Positions 62,031 to 64,000 of a DNA stretch of 64,000 nucleotides are shown piece after piece. A program made the translations under genes and the position numbers. The DNA comes from Dreissena polymorpha. Taxonomy: Eukaryota > Mollusca > Bivalvia > Myida > Dreissenidae. Position 1 is the stretch's first letter. Every line of letters starts with the position of its first letter. The DNA is taken from contig NC_068355.1 of assembly GCF_020536995.1 (NCBI RefSeq), positions 122,842,365 to 122,906,364 of the forward strand, written 5' to 3'. The notes beneath the pieces were generated by a model. The model saw only the letters and a list, made by a program, of their open reading frames with translations, was not told the DNA's origin and ran no database searches.

Positions 62031-62408
62031 TAAATCTAGGATAAAATCGTGTGGCAGAGCAAAATATTGTATTTTTGTGGATTCAAAGTGGGAAAGCTCA
62101 TAGATGAATCACAATGTGGTGTTAAAATACATATTCTTCAAATATACATTGTACTTTGGATACTTTTTTGTGCATTTTTAAGCTGAATTTTGGTTCTTAG
62201 CAATTCATTTTATGAAATCTTCCACTCTTCCACTCTTTCAGCCGTTCCAGCTTTGAGGCAATAAGCAATGTCACAAAGAATGACCTAGCAGATTTTTTGG
62301 AACAAAAGTAAGCAGATGTGTTGAAAGAAAAGAAGCCGTTTACGTCAACAAGGAAATTAATATTTTTTTTACAAAGAAAGTTTGACACTTCAACTATTCC
62401 TCTACATT

Positions 62409-63886
62409 ATGGCAATAGGAGGGAGCAATAAAGGAGCAGCATTCTTTATGTTAAACGTCGGTGTTCCTGATGGGACGTCTTCAATAAAATTTCCATACCG
62501 ACACGGTGCAAAGAAAGACCAAAATAACATTTCGTCCGTGTTTATTCATCAACTCGGCTTTGAACTTAAAAACACACAGAAAACTGAAAACTTCTATAGA
62601 AATGAGTGGGATCACAGATACAATCAAGGCAAACGCGCATGCGTTCGGGGATCACCTTGCATGGTGTGCCTGATAAAGAACACTGATTACAGTAATTATG
62701 GATATGTAGTTTTTCACGTCAGTTCCGATGGATATTGTGATTTGAACGATGGTTTGAAAATCCAATGCCTGAGTGACAGCGTTGAGGAATACATCACCCT
62801 GAAGGAAATCGTCGATGCCTTCAGTGATGAAAACTGTCCTGGTCTTAAAGACAAAACACGTATTCTTATAATACAGGCGTGTCGATACAACCCGAGGAAT
62901 CCGACAGGTATTATCGTTCGAGAGCCTGCTTTTTGTTACTGTGCATGAAGTTTGATAATTAAAAAAATGAATGCAAACATGTTTTCATAATGATAATGTT
63001 ATACCGAGCATTTCCACTCCAAGTTACAAAGCCGCCTTAAGAGATGTTAGACTTTGAAATGCCCTTGTTCTGAGGAGTTGTTTTATATTTAAAAAGAATT
63101 GCACACTCAACATATATATTTCCTCTATCAATTTGAGTCGAATATCCTTCAATGCTTTTAAGTAGTATGATTTATACACATTACACTACCACTCAATGCT
63201 TTCAATTATTATTATCATTCTTTTAAATTCTTCTGGTATTATATCCTGCACACAAAATATAATCTGCGGCAATACTTATGTTAATATTACAAATGGAATT
63301 ATAGTCTGTGTATTGTGTAAGTCATCTCAAAGCTTACAATCATTATATGGGCCGTGCTCTGTGAAAAGGGGTTAACTGCATGTGCTTAAAGTGTCCTCCC
63401 AGATAAGCCTGTGCAGTCCGCAGTGCGCACAGGCTAATCAGGAGCGACAATTTTCGCTTTTATGATATTGTTCGTTTAAAGAAAGTCTCTACTTAGCAAA
63501 AATCCAGTTATGGCGTAAAGCTTTGCCCCTGATTCCGACGGCACAGGCTAATCTTTTTTTTAAACACATGCGTGAAACCCCCTTTCACAGAGCCCGGTCC
63601 GTATGAACTGTCATAAAAATCCCTTCAACAACCTATGTGCAGTGAATACGAAGGACTGACGCTTAGAATAATTATCACTATATGAATTTCCGTCGGAGGT
63701 ATACACGTGTAATCTAAAAATATCATGAGTTGATTGCACATAGTAGCATCGGTGATACAATTGAAAATAATTTCCGTACAAGCTGGTTTTAATGAAATAT
63801 ATGTTTTCATTAATTAATTGTTGTAGATTTATCCGATGACGCGGGCGTCAATGTCGAGATGGTATCTACACCCGATTTTTTTACTG
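62409..63886 (+). CDS. Caspase-like paralogue, first two exons; p10 end lies beyond the window
   Basis: Exon 1 (62409-62907) encodes MAIGGSNKGAAFFMLN, then RHGAKKDQNN, LGFELKNTQKT, an SDG-containing loop FHVSSDGYCD, LKEIVDAFSDENCPGLKD and IIQACRYN. Exon 2 (63827-63886) is a short acidic linker beginning DLSDDAGVN. Both introns interrupt after the first base of a codon, exactly as in the gene at 38334-40200. The matching p10 exon is expected just beyond position 64000. As in the paralogue, the SHG histidine is absent (SSDG) while the QACR cysteine is kept, so the loss predates the duplication. The upstream 400 bp contains a tandem repeat of about 40 bp and no visible prodomain exon. Identification as caspase family is firm; activity is not expected. 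Confidence 0.85.
62908..63349 (+). other. Caspase-like paralogue intron, nothing clear
   Basis: AT-rich; no exon was seen before the MITE at 63350. Confidence 0.4.
63350..63601. mobile_element. AGCCTGTGCAG palindromic MITE, full length, in intron
   Basis: Ends GGGCCGTGCTCTGTGAAAAG and CCCTTTCACAGAGCCCGGTCC are inverse; inner AAGCCTGTGCAGTCCGCAG and CGCACAGGCTAATCAGG. TATG on both sides may be a target duplication. Confidence 0.7.
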
Positions 63887-64000
63887 GTATGTATCTGTTA
63901 TGCCCCATGGCTGCTTAATTGCTTATGTGTTGATAATATGTTATATTTTCTACTATATATTTAATAAAGTAGTTATATTATGTACAGTGATATAATTTAC

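Noticed and set aside
61779-62044. Short gene upstream of the second caspase-like gene
   Set aside because: The open frames come from the 40-bp tandem repeat in two frames at once.
1-64000. Retrovirus-like, LTR or Polinton copies
   Set aside because: No integrase, protease, capsid, polymerase B or paired LTRs were recognised anywhere in the window.

Overview
The window reads as bivalve mollusc nuclear DNA. It is AT-rich, has intron-rich genes with small exons and GT-AG splice sites, and is crowded with short non-autonomous repeats. The repeat types resemble those common in heterodont clams and mussels, and I lean towards a dreissenid such as zebra or quagga mussel. The species is an inference; no marker gene settles it. 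No bacterial operon, CRISPR array, rRNA or intact tRNA gene was found.

Layout. 1-22.3 kb is repeat-dense and holds no recognisable host gene: inverted low-complexity repeats with a palindromic core (1-1.2, 1.7, 6.7 kb), a TA-flanked pogo-like element with a second element nested in it (2.3-4.4 kb), a 3.26-kb TA-flanked element with very long inverted ends and a lone coding-like ORF (7.7-10.9 kb), two LINE fragments (12.5-14.8 kb), a 2-kb foldback palindrome (16.3-18.3 kb) and tandem-core repeats (18.3-22.2 kb). 22.3-30.3 kb carries TMEM183 on the + strand (four exons visible; the first coding exon was not located). 31.6-34.0 kb is a 47-bp satellite split by a foldback insertion. 36.3-40.2 kb has a candidate small gene and a complete three-exon caspase-like gene, followed by a decayed piece of TMEM183. 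41.9-45.2 kb has a 58-bp tandem array and tRNA-derived SINEs. 44.5-54.2 kb carries a multi-exon DUF6589-family gene on the + strand. A RecQ-type helicase gene on the - strand (57.4-51.7 kb) is threaded through it: the helicase's last exon sits in a DUF6589 intron, and the last three DUF6589 exons sit in the helicase's only intron. 57.5-62.4 kb is mostly gene-free. 62.4-64.0 kb holds the first two exons of a second caspase-like gene, paralogous to the first and running off the window end.

How the parts relate. The two caspase-like genes share start position, intron phases and the unusual loss of the SHG catalytic histidine while keeping QACR, so they look like tandem copies of a pseudo-caspase lineage. 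The DUF6589 and RecQ genes are the strongest candidate for an undescribed unit because of their interlocked antisense arrangement. Both carry single-base frame breaks that could be decay or residual sequencing error. Several repeat families share one end design (subterminal inverted motif, 3' hairpin, terminal CTTG), which points to a common Helentron-like mobilising machinery.
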